From NCBI GenBank assembly GCA_023313575.1, contig JAJTTP010000039.1, positions 18,542-82,541 on the forward strand: a stretch of 64,000 nucleotides of DNA, in the 5' to 3' direction. Both the position numbers and the translations under genes were made by a program. The DNA is from Eutypella sp. D-1. Its lineage: Eukaryota > Ascomycota > Sordariomycetes > Xylariales > Diatrypaceae. This document shows positions 21,801 to 30,049 of the stretch, one piece after another. Position 1 is the first letter of the stretch. Every line of letters begins with the position of its first letter. The notes under the pieces are model-generated. The model was not told the origin of the DNA. It made no database searches and saw only the letters and a program-made list of their open reading frames with translations.

Positions 21801-24800
21801 TAAAATCTGGGATGATTACTGGAAGAATAAATAGTTAATTATCTTAACTTTTTGACTGGCGGGTTTTGTTCACCCTAATTGACTGGCAGGTTTCGTAGAT
21901 GGAGAGGGTTATTTTTATGTTAAAGTACAAAAGGCTAAAACTCCTTCAGGTTTTTTGGTTTCTATGCAATTCTCTATAACTCAACATGTAAGAGATGAGC
22001 TATTATTCACTAAATTGATTGACTACCTGGGGTGTGGTAAGATCGAAAAATCTTCAACCCGGACTAATGAAGTTAGATTTGTTATAAATAGATTTAGCGA
22101 TCTTATTGATAAGATACTTACTTTCTTTGATAGATATCCTTTACATGGTATAAAGTCTATGGATTATCTAGATTTCTATAAGGTATCTAAAATTATGGAA
22201 GATAAATCTCATTTAACTCCTGAAGGCCTTAAGAAGATAAGATCTGGAATGAATAAAGGTAGAATATAGTTATTTAGGAATAAAAGCCCCTAGTATGTAA
22301 AAAAAAAGTAAATCGTAGACCCTGTCTATATGGATGTATAGAATTTATAGAGTAATTTCAGATTTTATACATGAATTAGACAGATAAAACAAAGTTAATT
22401 GCATGGAAATCTTGTATGTAACAGTAGTGTATTATCTTCACTAGTGTTGATTAATAGAATATACAAGAGTATCTGCAGCCAAACCTATATTAACTTTATT
22501 AATAATTTTAGTATAGGTAGGTTCAACGACTATTTAAAAAGGATTACCACCCTATCGCCTTTAAACTATGAAGGCAGGTAAAGGTATTAGATAATTCAGG
22601 AATTTATAGTTTTATCTTCCGGATTTTTAAGCAAACCCCCTTTTTATTTAAATCTTGTAGTACAATATATCGCATATTGTATAGATGGCATAGTCTGAAC
22701 AATAATGTGAATTATTGAGATAAGGATTAAATGCCTTATGATAACATAATTGTCCAAGGAATAGAATATAGTGTTTCATCTTTCACTATAAGTGATGGTA
22801 TTTTCGGTACTAGCTTTTTCTTTGCAACTGGCTTTCTTTGCAAGTTTTGTTTTTTTTTCAATTATTATGTTAATATTTATTATAATTCTTATTTCAACTT
22901 TGTTAATAAAAGGTTATATAGCACCGCTTCACCGCGTATAAATGTTGCAGAATTTCCACTTTCCCCTTACTGAGTCACTGGGTTTGCCGATGCTGAATCA
23001 AGTTTTAGTATAAAACTTTCTAAGAAAAGTACTTTAAAATCTGGGTGAACAGTTGTACCTGAATTTAGAATAGAGTTACACTATAGAGATATTTTATTGT
23101 TAAGGAGAATAAAGTATTATTTTGGTATAGGTATAATCAGCGAATATGAGAGTTCAAATAAAGTAGTTTATAGTGTTCAGTCTTTGAGAGATATAGTTAA
23201 TGTTATTATACCTCATTTTGATAAATATCCTTTAATTACTCAAAAGAATGCAGATTACCTTTTATTTAAGCAAGCTATTAATTTATTAAATAGTAAAGTT
23301 CACAAGGATTTAGATGGAATTCTCCGAATTGTAAGTATTAAAGCCTCAATGAATTCAGGTTTATCCGATAAATTAACAATTCAATTTCCAACTGTTATAC
23401 CTGAACTGCGGCCAAAAGTAAATTCAGCTGTTGTAATGGATCCTAATTGATTAGCAGGTTTTGTAGATGGGGAGGGTTGTTTTTATGTTAATGTAACCAA
23501 ATCTAAATCTTATTCTGTGGGCTTCAGAGTAGGTATATCTTTTTCTATCTCTCAACATATTAGGGATGAGTTTTTATTAACAAAATTTATGGATTATTTA
23601 GGATGTGGTAATATAGAGAAGGTTTCAACCAGGTCAAATGGAGTAACCTTTGTTGTGTATAAATTTAGCGATCTTATTCACAAGATCATTCCTTTTTTCC
23701 ATAACTATCCTTTACTCGGAGTAAAGTCTATGGATTTTCAAGATTTCTGTGAAGTAGCTAAGATTATGGCAGACAAAGGTCATTTAACTCCTGAAGGTCT
23801 TAAGAAAATAAAATCTTTTAAATCAGGAATGAATACAGGAAGAATATATAATTAAATATAAATAACGTAACCCTAGCGTTATAAAAAGAGTGGGAGAAAA
23901 AAAATAAATGAAAAATTCATGAAGGCCCTATTTAATTATATAGGATAAACTAAGTGTGAGGCACGTTCTTTTAATTTATCTAGAAGTATGTGTAATTTTC
24001 GCTTTACGAGTGAGGACTTAATACAACTAAATTATGTTATATCATAAATAGAAAACAAGGTTAATCGCATGAAAATCTAAATAGGATTTATATTTATTAG
24101 TTCACTTTACATAATAAGAGTTAATATTATAAATTATTAGACAATTTGCAATCAACCTAATATTAGATGTTACGATAAAATATCAGTATTAGAAGATTCA
24201 ACGACAAAAAATCTTGCTTTACAATATATGGCATATTGTATTGATGACATTGTCTAAACAAAGACGAGAGTTTTTGAATAATTTCTTTTGTTCATGGGTT
24301 TCACGTGCTAATAGGTACGGCATTCTTATCAGTAGCACTTTGAAGAATATATAGTTATCATGTCACTGATAATCATCACGTGGGTTTTGAAGGTGCTATA
24401 TTATACTGACATCTCTAAGGTGTCGTGAGTAAAATCTCACCTAATTGTTAATCCTATTAATATCTGTCTGTATTATAAGGAAATAAAATTTAATGGATAA
24501 AATGTTATAGCAAGAACATTATAATTTTAATGATTTGATAAGGTTAAAACGGTTAATAACTAATTTAGGTTTTTCTACTTTAGTTGAAGACCGTCGGTGG
24601 CTATAAACATCGCTACAGACTGGATCATCTACGTAGAGCTGAAATGCTCGCGAATGTACAGTCGAAGTTTATAAAGGTTATTATAATTATAATCTAGTGG
24701 ATATCAAATTGAAAGTTTTTAATTATAATTTAATTATTATAAGTTTGTTTGTAGATGTCGTTTGGCTTTTTTTGTACGTTTCAATATATTACTGGGGTTC

Positions 24801-24804
24801 TTAA
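12823..24804 (+). CDS. cox3: Cytochrome c oxidase subunit 3, eight exons
   Basis: Exons: 12823-13041, 14372-14554, 16998-17023, 18779-18803, 19982-20078, 20078 joined to 22753-22833, 24291-24412, 24748-24804. They join to 810 nt, 269 residues, the normal length for COX3. Key sequence in order: MTEIVRSNFQNHPFHLVSPS; EALFFLSVFWAFFHSAL (exon 2); FELPLLNTV (exon 3 and first base of exon 4); ILLSSGAT (exon 4); VTYAHHSLIQGKRKGALYG (exon 5); GIEYSVSSFTISDGIFG (exon 6); HVLIGTAFLSVALWRIYSYH (exon 7); FVDVVWLFLYVSIYYWGS (exon 8). Seven membrane helices, no missing conserved residue. Trp codons are often UGA. The exon 4/5 border is uncertain by 6 nt, because splicing at 18797/19976 gives GVT instead of GAT with the same length. 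The product is a core inner-membrane subunit of complex IV. Confidence 0.95.
13042..14019 (+). CDS. LAGLIDADG endonuclease of cox3 intron 1
   Basis: The frame is continuous with exon 1 of cox3, so the protein is probably made as a COX3 fusion and then processed, as known for such intron ORFs. Domain 1 has AGLLEGDGSISIP (about 13228) and domain 2 WFTGFTEADGHFGI (about 13579, UGA as Trp). The C-terminal part contains KYPLLGEKW and SKEHLTEKGRLDIRSL. Both acidic catalytic positions (D in EGDG and in EADG) are present. No stop or frameshift, so it is likely functional as endonuclease or maturase. Confidence 0.88.
13042..14371 (+). mobile_element. cox3 intron 1, group I
   Basis: Begins after GGU of exon 1 and ends in G before ACTTTTTTAGG. 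The core is complete downstream of the ORF: gtgctgggaaatct, aatcagcaggaaacc, cctcagagactacacg and gatatagtcc lie at about 14206-14341 and match the P/Q/R/S elements of group IB introns. A short AT hairpin (about 14064-14130) sits between ORF and core. Confidence 0.9.
15181..16880 (+). pseudogene. LAGLIDADG_2 endonuclease, split in two by another HEG
   Basis: The N-terminal part (15196-15540) has DYEILFGLILGDLFISR (motif 1), YIEHLFERFKYLG and KSLAFWAMDDGD (motif 2, UGA as Trp). The sequence is then interrupted for about 1.2 kb. The C-terminal part reappears at 16800-16872 as FNTSGFTLEDVKVLQAALND then WGLETS, which normally follows the MDDG motif within about ten residues. The intact paralogue in cox3 intron 4 shows the expected order (IMDDGTWIKDRG, LSTDNFTLSEVKLLVHIL). 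The split copy could work only if the insert were removed. Confidence 0.8.
15662..16705 (+). CDS. LAGLIDADG_1 endonuclease nested in the LAGLIDADG_2 gene
   Basis: The frame reads a leader with SRSYSVSAASQKLVSTDY, then WYVTGFSDAEGSFHIQ (motif 1, about 15858), FDKYPLITQKRLDYQLLKEA, WLSGLIEGEGCFFVK (motif 2, about 16310) and ends with GMNRGRSS and TAG at 16703. Both acidic motif residues are present and no break is seen. No group I core surrounds it, so it appears to have moved as an ORF without its own intron. The true start codon is unclear; ATG at 15662 is the first in frame. Confidence 0.82.
16998..17023 (+). other. cox3: cox3 exon 3, 26-nt microexon
   Basis: Encodes FELPLLNT plus the first two bases of a Val codon. 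The border at 16997/16998 follows an intron-final G, and the exon ends with U. This is among the shortest exons between group I introns. Confidence 0.85.
17024..18479 (+). CDS. LAGLIDADG protein of cox3 intron 3 with HTH tail
   Basis: The frame is open from exon 3 onward. Motif 1: FYKWFVGFSDAEGMFNI (about 17280); motif 2: SWLLGFIEGDGSFSLE (about 17715), both with the catalytic Asp or Glu. The C-terminal 60 residues (SSSVYEIIQPSGEVLVMPNL, KAAEFINVGFNTLQRRL) form a NUMOD1-type DNA-binding module. The closest relative in the window is the gene at 45634-46962 in rnl intron 8; the nad6-intron relic and the copies at 24859 and 58136 are the same family. Intact and probably active. Confidence 0.88.
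17024..18778 (+). mobile_element. cox3 intron 3, group I
   Basis: The ORF occupies most of it. The 3' core at about 18535-18660 carries gaccgtcggcagttgtaaat and the sequence family shared with the nad6 intron, cox3 introns 4 and 7, and rnl introns 8 and 9. Confidence 0.88.
18779..18803 (+). other. cox3: cox3 exon 4, 25-nt microexon
   Basis: Supplies the last base of Val and ILLSSGAT. The left border follows a G (gagttg|a). The right border may be 18797 if exon 5 starts at 19976. Either choice keeps the frame and the 269-residue length. Confidence 0.8.
18804..19541 (+). pseudogene. LAGLIDADG_2 gene of cox3 intron 4, C-terminus shifted
   Basis: In frame with exon 4. ILLGSLLGDGSMEKS (motif 1, about 18967), IEYLIWLHAHIFKHGYC, WIEHYLSPIALAIWIMDDGT (motif 2, about 19248), then DNFTLSEVKLLVHILTTKY. 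At about 19480 a small GC palindrome (gaggggcgaagcccacccc) shifts the frame, so the usual ending VSPFMHPYFLYKLN appears in another frame just downstream. The catalytic part is complete, and the altered tail may or may not matter. Confidence 0.8.
18804..19981 (+). mobile_element. cox3 intron 4, group I
   Basis: 3' core at about 19720-19850 (cacggtcaacaacc, agaccgtcggtctttat, acagtcgaaatctc), the same core family as introns 3 and 7. The exact 3' border is ambiguous (see cox3). Confidence 0.8.
20477..20508 (+). repeat. GC hairpin inside N1 of cox3 intron 5
   Basis: The aaacccccgctgca ... tgcgggggttt hairpin family, inserted between codons for IQSFF and GVGTI, which are contiguous in all intact relatives here. 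Confidence 0.85.
20647..20711 (+). repeat. 65-bp hairpin element G, copy 1
   Basis: The arms ttttttccttttctcttca and tgaagagaaaggaaaaaa pair. All 65 bases are identical to 50996-51060, and both copies sit just before a tttaaa in the same codon context of related HEGs. Confidence 0.9.
20890..21837 (+). pseudogene. Complete LAGLIDADG_1 gene (N2-C2) inside cox3 intron 5, one frameshift
   Basis: Starts with a leader KRLYSTNVVSESNLC, then YWVSGFADAESSFSLSM (motif 1), LLRRIHSFFGVGTI, FDKYPLVTHKLADYLLFKKG, the linker FPTVIPDPRPRVNSD and NWLTGFVDGEGCFYVL (motif 2). A shift in an A-run at about 21689 breaks the last 50 residues, which continue in another frame to MITGRINS and a stop at 21837. The single lesion is in a homopolymer, so recent decay or a read error are both possible. 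Confidence 0.8.
21870..22269 (+). pseudogene. Lone second LAGLIDADG domain (C3)
   Basis: NWLAGFVDGEGYFYVKV, FSITQHVRDELLFTKLIDYL, DRYPLHGIKSMDYLDF and EGLKKIRSGMNKGRI to the stop at 22267. It is the natural partner of the broken N1 domain, separated from it by the whole N2-C2 gene. Confidence 0.8.
22834..23855 (+). CDS. LAGLIDADG_1 endonuclease of cox3 intron 6
   Basis: In frame with exon 6. Leader NKRLYSTASPRINV, then YWVTGFADAESSFSIKL (motif 1, about 22972), FDKYPLITQKNADYLLFKQA, the linker FPTVIPELRPKVNSAV and NWLAGFVDGEGCFYVNV (motif 2, about 23447), ending GMNTGRIYN, TAA at 23853. No lesion. It is a close paralogue of N2-C2 in intron 5 and is the undamaged reference for that family. Confidence 0.9.
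22834..24290 (+). mobile_element. cox3 intron 6, group I
   Basis: Only 81 nt of exon separates it from intron 5. The 3' ribozyme part (23880-24290) has aaggttaatcgcatgaaaat, ttcaacgaca and catattgtattgatgacatt, closely matching intron 5. Borders restore ATGFHGFHVL. Confidence 0.88.
24413..24747 (+). mobile_element. cox3 intron 7, ORF-less group I
   Basis: A compact 335-nt intron between CAU of exon 7 and TTTGTAGATG of exon 8. It contains ggttaaaacggttaataac, gaagaccgtcggtggctata, catcgctacagactggatc and acagtcgaag. It is the minimal form of the ribozyme family found with ORFs in cox3 introns 3 and 4, the nad6 intron and rnl introns 8 and 9. Confidence 0.9.
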
Positions 24805-26012
24805 ATAGTTTATTGTTGATATTAAAAGTAATGAGAATGGTATTTTTTAAGAATAAATATAATTTAAAGTGTCCAGTTTTAAGTGTTAATTACTATGATA
24901 AATATTCAAATCCTTTTAATTTAAATATTGTAAGAAGATATAGTACGAAAATTGCAGTACTTTCTACTTTAAAGGATGATTTTATTGAATGACTTTGTGG
25001 ATTAATAGATGGAGAAGGTAGTTTTTATATAAATAAAAAAAAAAAATACAACTTTTAGTTTTAGGTTTGATATACATTTGCGATAAACTTCTTTTGGACT
25101 GTCAAACTTTAGGTATAGGTAAAGTATATGTTTCTGGGCTAATTGTACTTTTATTGTTTCAAAACTTGAATAACTACAAACAATTGTGGATCTATTATCT
25201 AACCGGCCTTTAAATTCAACTAAATATCTTAATTTTTTATATTTTAAAAAAGCTTTAGATTTATAAAAAAAAATAACGTGGAAGGTTCATTTTCAGTTAT
25301 AAGATAATCTAATAAATTTGAATTAATATTTAGTTTAAGTCAATCTTATATGGATGAGGTTTTAATGGATGCTATTAAATAATTTTTTTTAAATTTATCC
25401 GGTGATGATCAATCAGATGTTGTAGAAAAATCTCTTTATAAACCTAAGGGTATTAAACATAAACAAGTGATTCAATTAGTTATAACTCAAACAAATTACA
25501 TTAAAGATGTGTTAATTCCATTTTTTTTTGTTCTTTAGAGTGATACTCTAAAAAAGAATTAGATTTTAAAGATTGAGTTACTATTTTTAAATTAAAAGAA
25601 AGAGGTCATCATTACTAAGAAGAGGGGTGCTACGCAGAGAGTTTTAAGTGATATTACTAATCAAATGAATAATTATCGTTTATCAACTAATAGTAGTGGT
25701 ATTAAGGTTGATAGAGATAAATTGTTAGAAGATGTTAATAAGTTATTAGAAGGGTCTTCTAATTATGAAATTGTAGGAGATAGAAAAATAATAAAATCTT
25801 TAAATAGATTGGTTGGAGTAGGAAAACAAGTAAACATCCAATTAGAAGAACAAGATGGAACTGTTGTTAGAACATTTTTTTCAGTTTCGGATTGTGCTAA
25901 ATTTTTTAATGCTTCACGTACTTTGATTTATAATAGAATACTTAAGAATAAACCAATTCTTTTCGGGGTATATATCAAGAAAAATGAATTTTTAGCTGTA
26001 GATTATAATTAA
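24805..26012 (+). pseudogene. LAGLIDADG + NUMOD1 relic downstream of cox3
   Basis: RRYSTKIAVLSTLKDD and EWLCGLIDGEGSFYINKK (motif 1, about 24990) run into an A-run at 25030, after which several stops appear. STKYLNFLYFKKALDL (about 25215), MNNYRLSTNSSGIK (25665) and a clean NUMOD1 tail (SVSDCAKFFNASRTLIYNRI, 25875-25935) follow, stop at 26010. It belongs to the same family as 17280-18479. No intron borders are apparent, so it may be a stranded former intron ORF. Confidence 0.75.
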
Positions 26013-26066
26013 AACGCTAGTTAACTATATTAAAAGTATTATACACATAAGTGTCTATGTGTATAA

Positions 26067-26138
26067 GATTCCTTAGCTTAAGCGGTAGAGCGTATTTTTG
26101 ATAAGAATATGATCAGTGTTCGATTCACTGAGGAATTA
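26067..26138 (+). tRNA. trnI: tRNA-Ile (GAU)
   Basis: Acceptor gattcct/aggaatt, anticodon stem tattt/gaata with loop ttgataa (GAU), T-arm cagtg ttcgatt cactg. Confidence 0.92.
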
Positions 26139-26244
26139 ATGTATAAATAATAATAAATAATTAGTGGTAGTTAGTATATCTACTCTTATATTTAAATAAA
26201 AGAGATCTATTGCAAACAATATATAGTGATATAGTTACCAATAA

Positions 26245-26330
26245 AGAGAATTGACCGAGTGGTTTAAGGTGGCTATCTTGAAAATAGTTATGGATCAGTT
26301 CCATCATGGGTTCGAATCCCCTATTCTCTG
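26245..26330 (+). tRNA. trnS: tRNA-Ser (UGA)
   Basis: Acceptor agagaat/attctct, anticodon stem gctat/atagt with loop cttgaaa (UGA), a long variable arm and T-arm tgggttcgaatcccc. Confidence 0.92.
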
Positions 26331-26710
26331 CTAGGGGCATTGTTAAAGGTTATAGTTTCTTTTTATTAGATAGATGAAAATTCAGGATAAACTAATTAAA
26401 AATGACTCAAATATGTGATATATCTTCATTAAGTAAAATTGTAAGATATTTTACTTATATTTAATCGGTGTTACGTTATTAATTCAAATAAATATAATAA
26501 AGTAGAGGTATTCCTATAATCTTTATATCTATGCCTTCATTCAAGGTATATTTTAAAAATATACCTTGAATGAAGGCAAGTAGACTTGGCGTAGAATATA
26601 TAAATTTATCTAATAACATAAGTACTAAACAAATTAAATAAAAAATATGGAATAAAGAACGGCGTTCTTTAAATAAATATTACTTTTATATTGCTAGTTC
26701 TTATAATAAC

Positions 26711-26780
26711 GGGTCAGGGCTGGACGGTTAAGCGCCTCTTTTGGGTAGAGGATTTACTTCGTTCGATTCGAAGTGACCCG
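26711..26780 (+). tRNA. trnP: tRNA-Pro (UGG)
   Basis: Acceptor gggtca/tgaccc, anticodon stem cctct/agagg with loop tttgggt (UGG), T-arm acttcg ttcgatt cgaagt. Last tRNA before rnl. Confidence 0.93.
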
Positions 26781-27372
26781 AAACTAAAGATTTATAGTGA
26801 TATAGTGTACTAGATATAGAAAAATATTTATATATAATATAAATAAGTATACAAAGAGACTATTAGGGATCCCTATCGGAAGCTATGTATTAAAGAGTGG
26901 TCGAGTGATTAAAAAAGTTAGGTGTTCCTTACACATTCTTAGATAAGTTATGTGTTGGGAACACATATAAACTCTTAGAGAAATTAAATAATAAACGAAG
27001 GCGAATTGAAATATCTTAGTAGCTTCAGGAAAAGAAATCAAACGAGATTCTACAACTAGTGTGAATGAAAGTAGAGTAGCCTATACGTAGTATTAATAAG
27101 TAAAATGGACACAAACCTGTTTAAATATTAAGGGGAACCTTCCTCTAAGGCTAAATATAATACATAAGCGACAGTGAAGAAGTACCGTGAGGGAACGGGT
27201 GAATTAGTGGTTTTATAAGCAGCTCGAGCTAAGGCAAGAGTGTACCTTTTGCATAATGGGTCACCAAGTTAACATTAGATGCGAGCTATTCGCGTAGTTA
27301 AACCGATGATTATCAATGCATTAGTGTCTAAAGTTAGACCCGAAGCTAGGTGATCTTACTATAGTCAGGATT

Positions 27373-29954
27373 GTGTGACAAGAAGTTGTATGTATCAATG
27401 TGGTGAGATTCCACCGGGAATGTATCTAGTCCCCGAGCCTGGTCACGGGTGCTGGAAAGAAGTTTATCTTAATATGCGTAATAGTATGGTAATTAAATTA
27501 TATGATTATTAATTATTAAGATAAGTGAATTGAAAGTGCTAAGCCGTGATAGATAATGTATTTTTTTAAGCTTGGCTTACCATGCTAAAACAAGGTAAAG
27601 TTAGTGGAAAGGGTATGTTGAATAAATATTAGGCTGAAATTATCCCAACTATGGAGAACGAAAGTAAAGTATGCGAAGAGACGGTGTTTTATGATATAAA
27701 CTAATAGGGGATTTAGAGAGTTGTAATTTTGCTTATGGTAATACTATAAACTTAATTTATTAGAAGAGTAGGGAATTAATTACGATCCTTAGTTAATTCT
27801 AGATACCGAGCTACTCCATCGTATAGCATACCTCCTAAGGTTGAAGATTAAAGTGGTACATACAGAACTTGGTAAGCCCCAAGTCCACTTATTTATGGTA
27901 AATTCGTCATAATTATTAAGAGGCATTGTATAATAACTAAAACAATGTAACGGACTGGGGGTAGAGGAGTCTTTAAAAAGCGAATGCGCGTGAGTAATGA
28001 TCGCGATAGAGTAGATTAATACTATTCTAAATTATGATTGATGAAACATTTTACAAATGAAACATTTTACAAATGAAACCTAGCCCCTTATCCCTCCGGT
28101 AAAATTTATCCAGGGGGGGGGCTAGCATTGAAATTTAACATGATATAAGAGGTATGAATACAAGGGGTAACATATGTAGACCTAACCATCGAATGGTAAA
28201 CGATTTTATCGGGCTGACACCCCTGTAGGATCGAGGGCATACCCTTGTAATAGTTCTCTTACAATCCGCGAGTAATGGTAAAACCGTTACACCTGAATAT
28301 GATGAAGAACTAAATTAATCCGTTTGATGGCGAAACATGGCAAGAGAAGAAATCATCCAGCGAAACGGTGCCTCTCATAAAGGTTACGGAGGTATACGGT
28401 TAGATGAACATTTCTGTAAGCGAGTTGAAATACTTCCCTCGGGAGATAAAAGGCCTTCCGACAGACTTCAAACCAGGGAGAAACGGATTAAGCAAATAGC
28501 CAAAGCTTACTACGGGGGCAAAATCAAGCGCAAGTATTAATTGATATATTTTGAGTTACTCAGGGAATAATCGTAGATTATTATTCTACTCGCTTTTTAA
28601 TTTATTATTTAATCAAGTCTTCGTAATATTTATTAAACACTTATATAGACAGATGCAATTTAAGCATTTATTTTCACATTGTTATAGTACAGTAACTGAA
28701 TCTTTAACTGAGAATCAAGTCACTAAAGCTCTGAGTCCTTGATTTATAACTGGATTTACAGACGCTGAAGGTTGTTTTTTTATAGGTGTAATAAAAAACG
28801 CCAGATTTAAAACAAAATGGGAAGTTCAGCTTTCTTTTAAAATTGAGCTACATATAAAAGAGTTAGAGCTATTAAGGTTAATACAAAAATTCTTTAATGT
28901 GGGGAATATAAGAATTTTTAAAGATAAAGCTGCATATTATGTCAATTCTCTAAAGGATATATCGATTATAGTTAACCATTTTGAAAATTATCCTCTTGTT
29001 TCTAAAAAACAAGGAGATTTCTTATTATTTAAATCTGTAATACAACTTATGACTAACCGTGAGCATTTAACTGAAGAAGGGCTACTAAAGATAGTTAGCA
29101 TCAGGGCTTCTTTAAATAAAGGGCTATCTGATAAACTAAAGGTTAGTTTTCCTGATATTGTTCCTGCTATTAAACCTTCAGTTCCAAATGTTTATATAAA
29201 AGATGCTGAATGATTAGCAGGATTTATTACAGGTGAAGGTTGCTTCTTGGTTGTTACTTATAAAGCTAATACTAATGTCGGAGTAGGGGTTTCTTTACGG
29301 TTTAAAATTGCTCAACATAACCGTGATTTGGACCTTCTGAGGTATTTAGTAGCTTATTTTGATTGCGGTTCTGTACAAAAATCAGGTGATTCAGTGGTAG
29401 AGTTTAGTGTAGCTAAATTTGAAAATCTAATATTAAGAATAGTTCCTTTTCTTGAAAAACACCCTATATTAGGATCAAAGGCTTTAGATTTTGCAGATTT
29501 CCAGAAGGTAGCTGAGTTAATGAAAAACAAGGCACATCTTAGTAAATCGGGGTTAGAAAAAATATTAGCTGTAAAATCTCAAATGAATAGAGGTAGGTAG
29601 TTTCTATTAATATAGCTGTTACATTTAGACCCGTTAAAGTTTGCTCGCATTTTAGGAGCCTGTGGGATATAAGGTGTATCTCATTAATCATCAATCATAA
29701 TTAGAATTTAGCTTTAATCAATTACTTAGACCGAAAGGTTGCTGACTTAAAGAATCGGTGACACCGTTTTATTTTTTACCCTTAGTAGTATAGGGGCGAG
29801 TTTATGTAGGGTAAATAATAAGATTGCTAAATATGGCTAGAAAGAAAAGCTAGATAATAAAGAGCTTAGATTTCGAGAGTGGTTGCCTGAGCGGTGTGAG
29901 CTGAAAGGTTCACGCACCGTTCTTGTGGGGGGAAAGCTTGAGAGAGCCTACCTA
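27373..29954 (+). mobile_element. rnl intron 1, group II
   Basis: Starts gtgtgacaagaag, the group II 5' consensus, followed by gggaatgtatctagtccccg typical of domain I. Domain V is seen at 29889-29923 (gagcggtgtgagctgaaagg then ttcacgcaccgttct, a hairpin with GAAA loop), and a short domain VI follows. The ORF in the domain IV position is a LAGLIDADG gene, not a reverse transcriptase. The 3' end is uncertain by a few bases. Confidence 0.85.
28653..29600 (+). CDS. LAGLIDADG_1 endonuclese in a group II intron
   Basis: WFITGFTDAEGCFFIG (motif 1, about 28740, UGA as Trp), FENYPLVSKKQGDFLLFKSV, the linker FPDIVPAIKPSVPN, EWLAGFITGEGCFLVV (motif 2, about 29210) and GLEKILAVKSQMNRGR, TAG at 29598. 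The first ATG of the frame is used; a longer reading without ATG reaches 28551. Complete and unbroken. LAGLIDADG genes in fungal mitochondrial rRNA group II introns are known but uncommon. Confidence 0.88.
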
Positions 29955-30049
29955 TCCAGACATAAAAGTCCGAACGGGTTATTGTAGCACAAATATCCGA
30001 AGAACTATGGTAAGTATAGTGAAAGACAAAACTGACCTAGATAGCTGGT

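Larger units (their letters stand above)
20079..22752 (+). mobile_element. cox3 intron 5, group I with nested HEGs
   Basis: Exon 5 ends GGTT and exon 6 begins TCCAAGGAATAG after a G, restoring GFQGIEY. The 3' ribozyme part (22380-22720) has attgcatggaaatc, ctgcagccaaacc, gttcaacgactat and gcatagtctgaac, as in group IA introns, and closely resembles the 3' part of intron 6. Confidence 0.88.

Noticed and set aside
28337..28540. A 67-codon frame (MAREEIIQRNGASHK...) with higher GC than its surroundings
   Set aside because: It lies inside the domain I-III region of the group II intron, where structured RNA is naturally GC-richer, and its peptide matches no family. Most likely a chance frame in ribozyme RNA.
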